A stretch of DNA of 48,333 bases from Arthrobacter sp. AQ5-05 (GTDB lineage Bacteria; Actinomycetota; Actinomycetes; Actinomycetales; Micrococcaceae), in NCBI RefSeq assembly GCF_003287975.1, contig NZ_QMKQ01000027.1, positions 1-48,333 on the forward strand, in the 5' to 3' direction. Within the stretch, counting starts at the first letter, position 1. Each line of letters opens with the position of its first letter. A program made the position numbers and the translations under genes. The notes beneath the pieces were generated by a model, which was not told where the DNA came from, made no database searches, and was given only the letters and a program-made list of their open reading frames with translations. Positions 8,701 through 17,841 of the stretch are shown here, piece by piece.

Positions 8701-9588
8701 ATGTCCACCATCGTTATCACCGCGCCCGATGATCAACAGGGGACTTCCACCCCCGGCAAGAAGTCAAGGAATCATGCACGGACCGCACGGAGGCGACAGA
8801 CGGCAATCCGCCTCGCGGTTTTTGCAGCCTTCCTGATTCTTTGGTGGGGCGTAACGGCTGCGGGCCTGGTAAAACCATTGTTCCTGCCATCACCCGGGGC
8901 TGTCTGGCATGCCGCCGTCCAGGCGAACTCGTGCCGTCCCGTAGCCGCTGGAGTCGAACGCCTCGTCTGCGGCGAGCAGAACTACTTCATGTGGGAGCAC
9001 TTGATCGCCAGCCTGCAGCGGATCGGCGTCGGCGTGGGCATGGCCATCGTGTTTGGCGTGGCCCTGGGCTTCATCATGGGCACGATAAAACCCATCAACA
9101 CGGTCATTGAGCCGTACCTGAACTTCCTTCGCTCGCTACCACCGCTGGGCTACATTGGCTTGCTGATTGTCTGGTTCGGCATTGGAGACGTTTCGAAAAT
9201 CTGGCTGTTGTTCCTCGCCGCGTTCCCGCCGATTGCGATGGCCACCATTTCCGGGGTGGGCGGAATCCGGCAGGCCCGGATTCACGCAGCACAGTCCCTG
9301 GGCGCGTCCCGGTGGCAAGTCATGACAAACGTCATCCTGCCTTCCAGCCTGTCGGAAATCTTCAGCGGCATCCGCATTGCCGTCGGCTTCGCGTGGACCA
9401 CCGTAGTGGCAGCCGAGCTAAACAACGGCATCCCGGGTATCGGCGGGCTGGCGTACATTTCCGGTACCCAACTGCAGACACCCCTGACCATCGCCTGCAT
9501 CATCGTCATCGGCATCTCTGCCATCGCCCTGGACGCCCTCATCAAGAACCTCGGGCGCGTCCTCGTTCCGTGGCACGGCAAGGCATGA
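8701..9588 (+). CDS. ABC transporter permease, TauC/SsuC-like
   Basis: A 295-residue inner-membrane permease of the nitrate/sulfonate/taurine importer family. Residues 1-33 are a basic cytoplasmic tail, followed by about six membrane helices (for example AVFAAFLILWWGVTAAG and WLLFLAAFPPIAMATI). The EAA-like coupling loop is AAQSLGASRWQVMTNVILPSSL. The family signature LNFLRSLPPLGYIGLLIVWFG is present. The start at 8701 has GAAGGGC about 6 nt ahead; the frame upstream shows no similarity. It leads the operon permease, binding protein, ATPase. An odd cysteine-containing insert (NSCRPVAAGVERLVCG) lies in the first periplasmic loop. Substrate is probably a sulfonate or other organosulfur compound, not proven. 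Confidence 0.88.
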   Translation: MSTIVITAPDDQQGTSTPGKKSRNHARTARRRQTAIRLAVFAAFLILWWGVTAAGLVKPLFLPSPGAVWHAAVQANSCRPVAAGVERLVCGEQNYFMWEHLIASLQRIGVGVGMAIVFGVALGFIMGTIKPINTVIEPYLNFLRSLPPLGYIGLLIVWFGIGDVSKIWLLFLAAFPPIAMATISGVGGIRQARIHAAQSLGASRWQVMTNVILPSSLSEIFSGIRIAVGFAWTTVVAAELNNGIPGIGGLAYISGTQLQTPLTIACIIVIGISAIALDALIKNLGRVLVPWHGKA

Positions 9589-9638
9589 CCGTCCCTTTCC
9601 GCACTCGAACCGCCCGCACCTCAACAGAAAGACTCATC

Positions 9639-10700
9639 ATGACGAAGCTTCCTTCCGGAGCACGTAGCGCCGCCGCTGTTGTCGCCCTACTGGCTATGGC
9701 CCTGTCCGGCTGCGCCAGCGCGTCGGAGCGCACCGCCGGAACCTCAACCTGCCCGTTTGCACCCGATGAATCCATTACTGCCACAGCACGTATTGCCTAT
9801 CAGCACATTCCAAACGGGGATCTGATCGTCAAGGACCAGGGAATTCTCGAAGCATGCATGCCCAATGCGAAAATTACGTGGAGCAAGTACGACTCGGGTG
9901 GAGACGTCGTGCAGGCTTTCGGTTCCAACTCCGCCGATTTGGGGCTGATCGGATCGAGCCCCGCTACGAAGGCGCTCTCAGCTACATTGAACATCGATAT
10001 GAAGGTGGTTTGGCTCCATGACGTCATTGGAGCCGCAGAGTCCCTCATCGCCAAGGACACCTCAGTCAAGTCAATTGCGGATCTAAAGGGCCGGACGATC
10101 GCCGTTCCCTTTAGTTCCACAGCCCACTACAGTCTGCTCAACGCCCTGAGGGAGGCGGGCCTGGATACCGCCAAGGATGTCAAGGTCATCAATTTGTCGC
10201 CCGACAAGGTGATCGGCGCGTGGCAAAGCGGCGAGGTTGACGCCGCCTGGGTCTGGGACCCGACCTTGACGCAGCTCAAAGCGGAAGGGACCGTGGTGAC
10301 AGGCAGCGGTGAGACTGCCGAAGCCGGGTTCCCGACGTTCGATGCAGCGGGCGCCACCACTGCTTTCATATCAGCCAATCCTGGCTTCATGGATGTGTGG
10401 ACCAAGAGCCAGGACTACGCCGTGGAACTTATCAACGAGGATCCGAAGGCCGCCGCGGTCTCCGTGGCAGTCGAGTTGGGAATCTCCCCTGAGGAGGTCG
10501 AAAAACAGTTCACGGGGTACAAGTATTTGACGGCGGAAGAGCAGGGCGGTGCCGAGTACTTCGGCGGCAAGCTCGCAGGAGACATCCATAAAACAGCTGG
10601 GTTCCTCCACGGCGAGGGTGAAATCTCGGCCGTGGGCAACGAACAGGCCTACACCGACGGGCTCTATGGCGCGTCGATCTCCAAGGCGGGCACCAAATGA
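9639..10700 (+). CDS. ABC transporter substrate-binding lipoprotein, TauA/SsuA-like
   Basis: A 353-residue binding protein. The N-terminus is a lipoprotein signal peptide with hydrophobic core AAAVVALLAMALSGC and lipobox cysteine 25. The mature part is of the NMT1/TauA/SsuA type: GGDVVQAFGSNSADLGLIGSSPATKA, SIADLKGRTIAVPF, WQSGEVDAAWVWDP. Start ATG at 9639 lies 50 bp after the permease stop with a modest AGAAAG site. The next gene overlaps its stop (ATGA). Ligand unknown; taurine, another sulfonate or a similar small anion is likely from the family. Confidence 0.88.
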   Translation: MTKLPSGARSAAAVVALLAMALSGCASASERTAGTSTCPFAPDESITATARIAYQHIPNGDLIVKDQGILEACMPNAKITWSKYDSGGDVVQAFGSNSADLGLIGSSPATKALSATLNIDMKVVWLHDVIGAAESLIAKDTSVKSIADLKGRTIAVPFSSTAHYSLLNALREAGLDTAKDVKVINLSPDKVIGAWQSGEVDAAWVWDPTLTQLKAEGTVVTGSGETAEAGFPTFDAAGATTAFISANPGFMDVWTKSQDYAVELINEDPKAAAVSVAVELGISPEEVEKQFTGYKYLTAEEQGGAEYFGGKLAGDIHKTAGFLHGEGEISAVGNEQAYTDGLYGASISKAGTK

Positions 10701-11545
10701 CAGCGGTGGCCAACGGGCCCATTGCAGGCTCTGTACCCTCCGGACGTCGGGTGGTCCTCGAGAATATCTCCCAGTGCTACACAACCGACAGCGGGGATAC
10801 TGTGCACGCGGTCTCGGATACCTCCATCACTGTCGAGTCCGGCGAGTTTGTATGCATTGTTGGTCCGTCAGGCTGTGGCAAAAGCACCCTCATGGACATG
10901 CTTGCAGGGTTTCTCACCCCTACCCAGGGCACTGTCACCATCGGCGGGGAAAGAATCTCGGGACCCGGACAGGATCGCGGCGTCGTCTTCCAACAGCCAA
11001 ACCTGTATCCCTGGCTCAGCGTGCGAAAGAACGTGGAACTTGGGCTAAAGCTCCGGAAGATTCCGGCCTCCGTTCGCCGTGACGAAGCGAAGCGCTACCT
11101 GGAAATGGTAGGGCTGGAGCAGTTCATGGACCGCAAGCCCTATGAGCTCTCCGGCGGTATGCAGCAACGCTGCCAGATTGCCCGCGTTCTCGCCAACGAC
11201 CCCGAGATCATCCTCATGGATGAGCCATTCGGCGCCCTGGATGCGCTGACACGTGAACGGATGCAGGTTGAACTGCTGCAAATCTGGCGAAAAAGAAAGA
11301 AGACCGTCTTCTTCATTACGCACAGTGTCGAGGAGGCAATTTTTCTCGGGACGCGGGTACTGGTGATGAGTGCGCGTCCTGGACGCATCATCCTCGACGA
11401 GACGATCAACATTAGTGACGAGAACGGTTCCCCGCTTGGTGCAGAGCTGAGATCCGCACCCGAATTCGTCCGTCTCCGGGACAAGGTATCCACCGCCATC
11501 TACGAAGCGCAGGGCGTTACGGGAATGTCTCCCGCCCAGCATTAA
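10697..11545 (+). CDS. ABC transporter ATP-binding protein, TauB/SsuB-like
   Basis: A 282-residue ATPase that energises the importer. Walker A is GPSGCGKST (56-64), the Q-loop region VVFQQPNLYPWLSV, the signature LSGGMQQR, Walker B IILMDEPFGALD, and the switch histidine in FFITHSVEEA. All are intact. The start overlaps the stop of the binding protein by 4 bp, so the operon is translationally coupled. It is the last gene of the operon. Confidence 0.9.
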   Translation: MTAVANGPIAGSVPSGRRVVLENISQCYTTDSGDTVHAVSDTSITVESGEFVCIVGPSGCGKSTLMDMLAGFLTPTQGTVTIGGERISGPGQDRGVVFQQPNLYPWLSVRKNVELGLKLRKIPASVRRDEAKRYLEMVGLEQFMDRKPYELSGGMQQRCQIARVLANDPEIILMDEPFGALDALTRERMQVELLQIWRKRKKTVFFITHSVEEAIFLGTRVLVMSARPGRIILDETINISDENGSPLGAELRSAPEFVRLRDKVSTAIYEAQGVTGMSPAQH

Positions 11546-12008
11546 CGTGGCCAGGCGCGCGCCTTGGCGCAACCAGCAATTTCGCACTTTGGGAGTAGCT
11601 GGTTGGCGTCTCCCATCGCACCGCATGGTCCCGGCCGAATCCGCCTTCCGTGGCGAACGGCCGGGACCACGGGGACGTTGTTCCCTCGGCCGGGCCACGG
11701 GTCGGGCCCGGCCACAGGACTTGGCGGGGCCGTTGGCCGCTTCCTCGCCTTCATCCCAACAGGCCGAACCACCTCCAACGGCGACCTGGGTTCCGGGGCC
11801 GCCATCAATTGCGTTGATTACAAGCAGACCCGTTCGCGGGACGTGAAGCGGTCCGGCCTGGAAAGCGTCGGGTTGGATTGTGCCGGCTGTCCATGCGAAG
11901 CCGGGAGCGCTGAACTTCGACTCTCCGGAAGCACTGGGTGGGAGTGGGAGTTCCAGTGAGCGGGTGGAGGCCTACCGGTCCCGGCTCGATGCCGAATTCG
12001 GGGTCCGG
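11546..12008. other. Gene-poor left flank of the transposon
   Basis: About 460 bp with several overlapping open frames and no recognisable gene. Near 11900-12013 one plus-strand frame reads coding-like (ALNFDSPEALGG then SERVEAYRSRLDAEFGVRC) and may be the end of a gene cut by the transposon. A short inverted repeat GGGAG/CTCCC near 11591-11614 could end the importer transcript. Confidence 0.35.
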
Positions 12009-12145
12009 TGTTGACCGCTGCGTTATTTGACGACGAAGCCGCCAACTCGTTTGACGACGGACCGAGCAGGGAAACGCCCCGCCAGGACCGATCTGGCGGG
12101 GCGTCATCGTCAAGGCGGCGGGCTGGTCGTCACCGGTGCCGGGTG
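12009..12145. repeat. Left end of the transposon with transposase-site repeats
   Basis: The region opens with TGT at 12009 and carries two direct copies of TTTGACGACG at 12026-12035 and 12050-12059, spaced 24 bp. The inverted form CGTCGTCA recurs at the other end. Repeated sites of about 20-24 bp at both ends are known in Mu, Tn7 and Tn5053-type elements. The outer boundary at TGT is inferred, and no target duplication was found. Confidence 0.5.
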
Positions 12146-12148
12146 CGG

Positions 12149-12964
12149 TTACTCGGTGAATTCACTGACCGCCGATTGCGCCGCGGATTGGTCCACGATC
12201 GCGCCCTGCGCCGAGCGGGTTGCCATCAACGCAGCCAGGGCCAGGTTGTTCACCGTGCGGGGATAGCCGCGCGAGGCCTGGTGGATGACCTTGATCGCGT
12301 CCTCGGAAAACAACGGATCGGCCCGCCCGGCAAACCCCAGGTGTCCCTTGATGTATTCGGTGGTGTCCTCCACGTTCATGGGACCGATGGTGTAGCGGGT
12401 TCCGATGCGCTGGTCCAAAGCCGAGAGCACCGCCATCTTCAACTGCCGCCGCAGGGTGGGCTGGCCGATCAGCAGCAAGGCGAAATGCGACTCCGTATCC
12501 ATCGAAACATTCGACAACATCCGCAACGCTTCGAGGTCCTCAACCGAAAGCAAATGCGCTTCGTCAATCAGGATGACCGGCAGGCGGGAACGCTCATCGA
12601 GTTCCCCGGCAAGCAGGGACGCGGCCTGGGCCGCCAGGGCCCCGGAGAAGAAGGAGGGTGTGGCACCCAGGGCGCTGACGATCGCCGAACGGATCCCGCG
12701 GATGCCAATGGTCGGATCCGGGACATAGATGATCTGATGCCGGGATGGTTCCAACTGGTCCAGGGCGGCCCGGGCCGCCACCGTCTTCCCGGCCCCGACC
12801 TCACCGGCGATCACTCCTATGCGGCGTTCGGCGATGCACCACCGGATGCGGGCAACCGCTTCGCGGTGCCCTGGGTGCTGGGTCAGTGCCGCCGGCGGGA
12901 TGGCACGACCAAAGGGAAGCCTGGTGAAACCGAAGTGGCTTTGCAGCGTGGAGATCGTATTCAT
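12149..12964 (-). CDS. Transposon AAA+ ATPase (TniB/ExeA-like)
   Basis: A 271-residue AAA+ ATPase of the TniB/MuB/ExeA type. Walker A is GEVGAGKT (54-61), Walker B VILIDEAHLL, and sensor-like RIGTRYTIGPM follows. Such proteins choose target DNA and stimulate the partner DDE transposase. The start at 12964 is chosen because it overlaps the transposase stop as ATGA; the open frame extends ten codons further up without support. It ends close to the left terminal repeats. Confidence 0.88.
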   Translation of the reverse strand: MNTISTLQSHFGFTRLPFGRAIPPAALTQHPGHREAVARIRWCIAERRIGVIAGEVGAGKTVAARAALDQLEPSRHQIIYVPDPTIGIRGIRSAIVSALGATPSFFSGALAAQAASLLAGELDERSRLPVILIDEAHLLSVEDLEALRMLSNVSMDTESHFALLLIGQPTLRRQLKMAVLSALDQRIGTRYTIGPMNVEDTTEYIKGHLGFAGRADPLFSEDAIKVIHQASRGYPRTVNNLALAALMATRSAQGAIVDQSAAQSAVSEFTE

Positions 12965-14511
12965 CGGATGGCCTCGGCTTTCTGCTCGGTGCACGCATGG
13001 ATGTCGGCGAAGCTGATCGGCGCGGCCGTGAGGGATTCGCGGTGCCGGGTCGCGACCAAATCCAGGTAGTTGATCCCGGTGCTGATGTTGGTGGACGTGT
13101 CGTTGTCCCGCGCGGCGTTGGTGACCTTGGCATGCACGTGCCGTCCGATCTTGAGGACTTTTGCTTGCCCGGCCGGGTGGCCGTGGTGGTTGTTCACGGT
13201 GACCTTCCCGTCCAGATCGAAGGGGTCATAAACCAATTCCACCCTCGTTCCGGCCAGCAGCGGATCGACCTCGTAGGTGTTCGAGTGCAGGGACACCGTC
13301 CCGGTCTTGGTCACCGTGCGGACATCGGACCAGAGGAACGCCTCGCGGATCTCATCAAGGGATTTGCGCACCGGTTCCCGGTGTTCCCAGGCCGCTTCCC
13401 ACCGGGCCAGGGGTGTTTGTCCGGTGGTGCTGTGTTGCTGGTGGTGATAGACCATGTTCACCCATCCGGTGAACAGCGTGTTCAGTTCCTTCAGGGAGCT
13501 GATCTGGGAGCCGGCCGCCGGGTCGGTGCCCGGGAGCATGGGCGTATCGGTGACGGTGATTTCTCCCAGGAACTGGCTGGTGACAGTCGAAAAGAAGCGT
13601 TCGATCTTTCCGCGGCCCTGGGGCCGGTACGGGGCCGAGTGCACGAGCCTGATACCGAGTTTTGCGCAGGTTCGGGACAGGGACTTGTCAATCATTGCGC
13701 CGCCGTTGTCGAGGTAGGCGACCTCGGGTATGCCGTAGGTCTGCAGGGCCGGGCGCAGTACCGCGCTCAGCCTGATGGCATCCTCGGCGAAGGCCCAGCG
13801 AGCGGCGGTGACCATCCTCGAATGGTCATCCAGGAACGCGAACAGGTAGGTTTTCCTGCCGTTGATCTTCGGCCCGTGCAGGGCGTCGCCCACCCAAATT
13901 TCATTTGGATGGTCACTTTCGAAGCGGCCGGTGGCAAGCGGTCGAACACCGGTGGAAATATCCTTGGACCGGAAGTGGCGCAGCAATGTGGTCTCCGACG
14001 GGGCGGTGCCCATGGCTTCGGTGATGATCCTCTTGACCTGAGCCGCGGTCCGATGCGGTTTCTCCCGCTTCAGAGATTCGGCCAGGGCCAGCACGGTCGA
14101 ATCGGTCACCGGGGTGGAGGCGCGTTCGTCGGGCTTCAGCCCGTCGAAGCCGCGTGACTGCCAGGCCCCGATCCAGCGGTCCAGGGTCTCGCGGGAGTAG
14201 CGGCGCGTGCCACCGAACGGCCACGGATGATCAACCTGCGCCAGGGACCGGACCAGTGGCCCACGTTGCCGGGTGGTCAACGACGCATCGGCCGCGGCCC
14301 GGATGACCTGGTATCGGAAGAGGGCGATCTTCTCGCGGTGTTCCTTGCGCATCAGCACGGTGGTGGCCCGCGGTGCCGGATTCTGCGGTACCGGGGAACC
14401 CGTAGGCGCCGGCTCCGATACGGCGGCGTCCGCGGGGACCTGCGGGACGGAGGCAGGTGGCTGCGGGGCAGCACCAAGCCCGGCGGGTAGGTGGGTTGAG
14501 GCACTCATCAT
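12961..14511 (-). CDS. Mu/TniA-type DDE transposase
   Basis: A 516-residue integrase-core transposase. Residues 50-190 are helix-turn-helix DNA-binding (RQRGPLVRSLAQVDH, TLDRWIGAWQSRG). The catalytic core shows D209 in WVGDALHG, D268 in YLDNGGAM and E304 in GRGKIERFF, all intact. A Mu-type beta-barrel region follows (VSLHSNTYEVDPLLAGTRVELVYDP). The N-terminal 50 residues are proline- and alanine-rich. The start at 14511 has GGAAGGATC about 6 nt ahead and is chosen over an upstream start. It sits between a zinc-ribbon protein and the AAA+ ATPase, so all three probably form one operon and one mobile unit. Confidence 0.9.
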   Translation of the reverse strand: MMSASTHLPAGLGAAPQPPASVPQVPADAAVSEPAPTGSPVPQNPAPRATTVLMRKEHREKIALFRYQVIRAAADASLTTRQRGPLVRSLAQVDHPWPFGGTRRYSRETLDRWIGAWQSRGFDGLKPDERASTPVTDSTVLALAESLKREKPHRTAAQVKRIITEAMGTAPSETTLLRHFRSKDISTGVRPLATGRFESDHPNEIWVGDALHGPKINGRKTYLFAFLDDHSRMVTAARWAFAEDAIRLSAVLRPALQTYGIPEVAYLDNGGAMIDKSLSRTCAKLGIRLVHSAPYRPQGRGKIERFFSTVTSQFLGEITVTDTPMLPGTDPAAGSQISSLKELNTLFTGWVNMVYHHQQHSTTGQTPLARWEAAWEHREPVRKSLDEIREAFLWSDVRTVTKTGTVSLHSNTYEVDPLLAGTRVELVYDPFDLDGKVTVNNHHGHPAGQAKVLKIGRHVHAKVTNAARDNDTSTNISTGINYLDLVATRHRESLTAAPISFADIHACTEQKAEAIR

Positions 14512-14606
14512 CGAAAAGATCCTTCCGGTGGGGTGAAACACGGGTCCGTGCCGCCCCCTGGGAACCGGAAACGACACGTGAACCCCACCTTCGCCCATTT
14601 ACCGCT

Positions 14607-15296
14607 TCAGCGGCAGGGCGGGCTGGTGTTGCATCTTTCGGGCCACCCAACCTCACTGAAGAACCACGGCCCATGCGCAAACAGGGCAGCGGAATGCCAC
14701 GTCAGGGTGACCACGACGCCCCGGGCCGTGCTGTGTAGGTGGGACAGGACCCGGGCGTGGGCCATCAGCATGCCCAACGCATTGGCGATGGCGGTCTTTG
14801 CGGGTGCCGGCCAGAATCCCAGGGCCTCGGCGGTCGCCCGGTGCACCCGGGCGGTGAAGGCCTCGGTGATGGCCGGGATGTTGGTCTTGAAAGTGCGGAT
14901 CCAGTCCCGCACCGTGCTCTCGGGCCGCCCAAGCCTCGCAGCGATTTTCCGATGCCCCAGCCCCTCGACGGCGTTCAATTCCACGGCCTCAGCAAGCACT
15001 TCCATGTGGTCGGCCCGGCGGCAGGCAAACTCGGCGGGCAACAGAATATGGGTGGCTTCGCAGCCGCAGCAAATGGCCCTGCGCGGGGTGAACCAGCGGT
15101 TTTCCACCGGTGTTCCGCAGCGGATGATCCGCGCCACCCCGAAGCCCCAGGGCCGCAGCAAGCCCTGGCAAAGAGGGCAATCAAGTTCACGGCGTGAGAG
15201 CTGATATTCGACAGTGGCCGGATCGTGGCTTACGGTAAGCAGAGCGCGACTCGATTTCGCGTCAGAACGACCTGGTGCGGCCTTAGAAACTGGCAC
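14607..15296 (-). CDS. Transposon zinc-ribbon/HTH protein (DUF6431-like)
   Basis: A 229-residue protein with a zinc-ribbon-like set, CPLC near residues 40-43 and CCGC near 76-79, followed by a helix-turn-helix (GHRKIAARLGRPESTVRDWIRTF). The same three-gene arrangement of zinc-ribbon protein, DDE transposase and AAA+ ATPase is common in actinobacterial genomes, and I believe the family is called DUF6431. The role may be binding the transposon ends or regulation. The start used is a GTG at 15296 with no clear ribosome site, so the first 20-30 residues are uncertain. Confidence 0.7.
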   Translation of the reverse strand: MPVSKAAPGRSDAKSSRALLTVSHDPATVEYQLSRRELDCPLCQGLLRPWGFGVARIIRCGTPVENRWFTPRRAICCGCEATHILLPAEFACRRADHMEVLAEAVELNAVEGLGHRKIAARLGRPESTVRDWIRTFKTNIPAITEAFTARVHRATAEALGFWPAPAKTAIANALGMLMAHARVLSHLHSTARGVVVTLTWHSAALFAHGPWFFSEVGWPERCNTSPPCR

Positions 15297-15339
15297 CGGG
15301 TCGTTCGTCTTTTAAGTCCTCGGGCGGAAATCCAAGAAC

Positions 15340-15423
15340 AAGGGTCTGTCGTCAGCCTGACGCCGCCGACGAAGAACGTCAAGGGGCCGACAGGGAAATC
15401 TGGAAGCAAACACCTCGTCGTCA
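15340..15423. repeat. Right end of the transposon with inverted repeats
   Basis: Contains TGTCGTCA (15347-15354), ACGTCAA (15376-15382) and CGTCGTCA (15416-15423), the inverted form of the TGACGACG words at 12026-12059. A TGT...ACA boundary is possible at 15392, but no matching target duplication flanks it. The exact end is not settled. Confidence 0.45.
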
Positions 15424-15539
15424 GGCCTGGTGACTACTCGCGGTCATCCACTGCGACGCGTAACAGTCCGGCAACTCAAGAACCTGCACTTCGTCTCGTT
15501 CTCGCCCTTGCACCACTGCACCGAACACAGCATCCATAC

Positions 15540-15840
15540 CCACACTCCACCCGCTTCTTGGTCCTGCAGGCCGTCCACTTGCAGCGCCGCGAAGCCAAGC
15601 ATGCCGACACAGGCCACTGCGTGCGCGAACTCCTCGAACGGCTGGCCAGCGTCCAGGAAATCGTCAGGCTCATCCCTTCGCCCGGCGACCGGCCCGAGGC
15701 CCGGCGCATGTTCACCGAGGAGATCGAGACCCCTGCAGGGCTTGCCGAGGTCTTCGAGCTCGCCAAGCAGGCCCCGAAGAAAGCTGGGGCCTGCATTTGC
15801 GGGTGGCATAAACCATACCTGAATAGGCGTGATGCGACAT
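15540..15840 (+). pseudogene. Unrecognised coding remnant
   Basis: One plus-strand frame has strong high-GC coding character for about 85 codons (LQAVHLQRREAKHADTGHC, RELLERLASVQEIVRLIPS, FTEEIETPAGLAEVFELA). No start with a ribosome site is visible, and I do not recognise the family. It probably is a fragment left by the neighbouring transposition. It ends near a GGGAGT/ACTCCC inverted repeat (15842-15867) that could terminate the ABC exporter transcript from the other side. Confidence 0.3.
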
Positions 15841-15867
15841 TGGGAGTGGCTGGCAAGCAAACTCCCG

Positions 15868-17841
15868 CTAGATCTCCTCGTCCACCGGCAGCGCGAATTG
15901 CGCGTTGTAGAGCTCGAAGTAGGCGCCGCCGGCCGCCAGCAGCTCGGCGTGGGACCCCTGTTCGACGATCCGCCCGGCGTCCATCACCAGGATCAGGTCC
16001 GCGTCGCGGATCGTGGAGAGCCGGTGGGCGATCACGAAGCTGGTCCGGTCGCTGCGCAGCGCGGCCATGGCCTGCTGCACCAGCACCTCGGTGCGGGTGT
16101 CCACCGAGCTGGTGGCCTCGTCCAGGATCAGCACGCTGGGTTTGGCCAGGAAGGCGCGGGCGATGGTGATCAGCTGCCGCTCGCCCGCGCTGACGTTCTC
16201 GGCATCGTCGGCGAGCACCGTGTCGTAGCCCTCGGGCAGAGACCGAACGAACCTGTCCACATAGGTTGCGGTGGCTGCTGCGATGATCTCTTCCTCGGTG
16301 GCCCCGGGCCGGCCGTAGGCGATGTTCTCGCGGATCGTGCCGCCGAAAAGCCAGGTGTCCTGCAGCACCATGCCCATGCGCCGGCGCAGGTCATCGCGGG
16401 TCATCGTCGCGATGTCCGTCCCGTCCAGGGTGATGCGCCCGGAGTCCAGCTCGTAGAAGCGCATGATCAGGTTCACCAGCGTGGTCTTCCCGGCCCCGGT
16501 GTGCCCGACGATGGCGATGGTGTGGCCCGGTTCGGCAACCAGGCAGACGTGTTCGATCAGCGGGACCCCGGGGCTGTAGCTGAAGGACACGTCCTCGAAG
16601 ACCAGCTTTCCGGCGCCCGGACCAGGGCTTTGGGCGGGCACCTGGTCCGCGGACTGCTCCTTCGCCTCAAGCAGGTCGAAGACGCGCTCGGCCGAGGCGA
16701 TGCCCGACTGGACCAGGTTGGCCATGCTGCCCAGCTGCGTCAGCGGCTGGGTGAACTGGCGCGAGTACTGCAGGAACGCCTGCACGTCCCCCAGCCGCAT
16801 CGAGCCCGATGCCACGAACATCCCGCCGATCACGGCGATGGCCACGTAGATCAGGTTCCCCACGAACATCATCGAGGGCTGGATGATCCCGGAGACGAAC
16901 TGGGCGCCGAAACTGGCCTTGTAGAGCTGGTCGTTCTTCGCGTCGAAGACCGCATTGGTCTCGCGCTGCCGGCCAAAGACCTTCACCAGCGCGTGGCCGG
17001 TGTAGTTTTCCTCGATGTCGGCGTTTAGTTCGCCGGTGTGCTTCCACTGGGCGACGAACATCTTTTGCGAGCGCTTGGCCACCTGCGCGGTGATCACGAT
17101 GGTCAGCGGGATGGTCACCGCGGCGACCACCGTCAGGATCGGCGAGACCAGCAGCATCATCACCAGCACGCCGATGACGGTCAGCAGCGAGGTCACCATC
17201 TGGCTGAAGGTCTGCTGCAGCGACTGGGCGACGTTGTCGATGTCGTTGGTGACGCGCGAGAGCAGCTCGCCGCGCTGCATCTTGTCGTAGTAGCCCAGCG
17301 GCAGCCGGTTGATCTTCTCCTCCACATCCTGGCGCAGCCGGTACATGGTCCCCTGCACCACCTCGTTGAGCACGTAGGCCTGCAGCCAGGCCAGCAGCGA
17401 GGAAAAGACATAGAGCGCCAGCACCCCGAGCAGCACCAGACCCAGCGCATGCAGGTCCACGCCAACACCCGGGGTCAGGTGCATCCCGGAGAGCAGGTCG
17501 GCCTGCGAGTTGTCCCCCCTTGCACGCAGCCCCTCGATGACCTGGTCCTGGGTGAGACCGGCAGGAAGCTTTGCGGAGATCACGCCCTCGAAGATCAGGT
17601 TGGTGCCCTGGCCCAAGAGCTTTGGCCCCAGCACGCTGAAGCCGACGCTGAGCACACCCAGGACAAGCACCGCGGCCAGCCCCAGGCGGTGCGGGGCCAG
17701 CCGGCGCAGCAGCTTCTTCGCCGAGGGGAGGAAGTTCATGGCCTTTTCCGCGGGCATGGACGGCCCGAAGCGCGGACCACGGGCCGGTGGCGGGCCGGGC
17801 ATGCGCTCGGCGGTGGCCTTCTTGCCCGTCGATTCGCTCAT
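15868..17841 (-). CDS. ABC exporter half-transporter, second subunit
   Basis: A 657-residue membrane-ATPase fusion. An N-terminal tail with a proline-rich stretch is followed by six predicted helices over residues 50-370, then the ATPase domain. Walker A is GHTGAGKTT, Walker B VLILDEATSSVD, and H-loop FVIAHRLS. The signature is VSAGERQL in place of LSGGQ. The first exporter subunit has the standard signature but lacks the catalytic glutamate, so the pair probably is a heterodimeric exporter with one working ATP site, as in TmrAB or BmrCD. The start overlaps the stop of the upstream subunit (ATGA). Substrate unknown; drugs, lipids or peptides are typical. Confidence 0.87.
   Translation of the reverse strand: MSESTGKKATAERMPGPPPARGPRFGPSMPAEKAMNFLPSAKKLLRRLAPHRLGLAAVLVLGVLSVGFSVLGPKLLGQGTNLIFEGVISAKLPAGLTQDQVIEGLRARGDNSQADLLSGMHLTPGVGVDLHALGLVLLGVLALYVFSSLLAWLQAYVLNEVVQGTMYRLRQDVEEKINRLPLGYYDKMQRGELLSRVTNDIDNVAQSLQQTFSQMVTSLLTVIGVLVMMLLVSPILTVVAAVTIPLTIVITAQVAKRSQKMFVAQWKHTGELNADIEENYTGHALVKVFGRQRETNAVFDAKNDQLYKASFGAQFVSGIIQPSMMFVGNLIYVAIAVIGGMFVASGSMRLGDVQAFLQYSRQFTQPLTQLGSMANLVQSGIASAERVFDLLEAKEQSADQVPAQSPGPGAGKLVFEDVSFSYSPGVPLIEHVCLVAEPGHTIAIVGHTGAGKTTLVNLIMRFYELDSGRITLDGTDIATMTRDDLRRRMGMVLQDTWLFGGTIRENIAYGRPGATEEEIIAAATATYVDRFVRSLPEGYDTVLADDAENVSAGERQLITIARAFLAKPSVLILDEATSSVDTRTEVLVQQAMAALRSDRTSFVIAHRLSTIRDADLILVMDAGRIVEQGSHAELLAAGGAYFELYNAQFALPVDEEI

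Noticed and set aside
12961-14157. Plus-strand long frames opposite the transposase (for example the one from 12997)
   Set aside because: They are shadows of the high-GC minus-strand gene, with no motifs or start signals.
11589-15853. A 14-bp near match TTGGGAGTRGCTGG on both flanks of the transposon (11589 and 15840), possibly ends of a larger composite element
   Set aside because: The match is short, in direct orientation, and each copy forms a different local hairpin likely to be a terminator. Too little to support a larger element.
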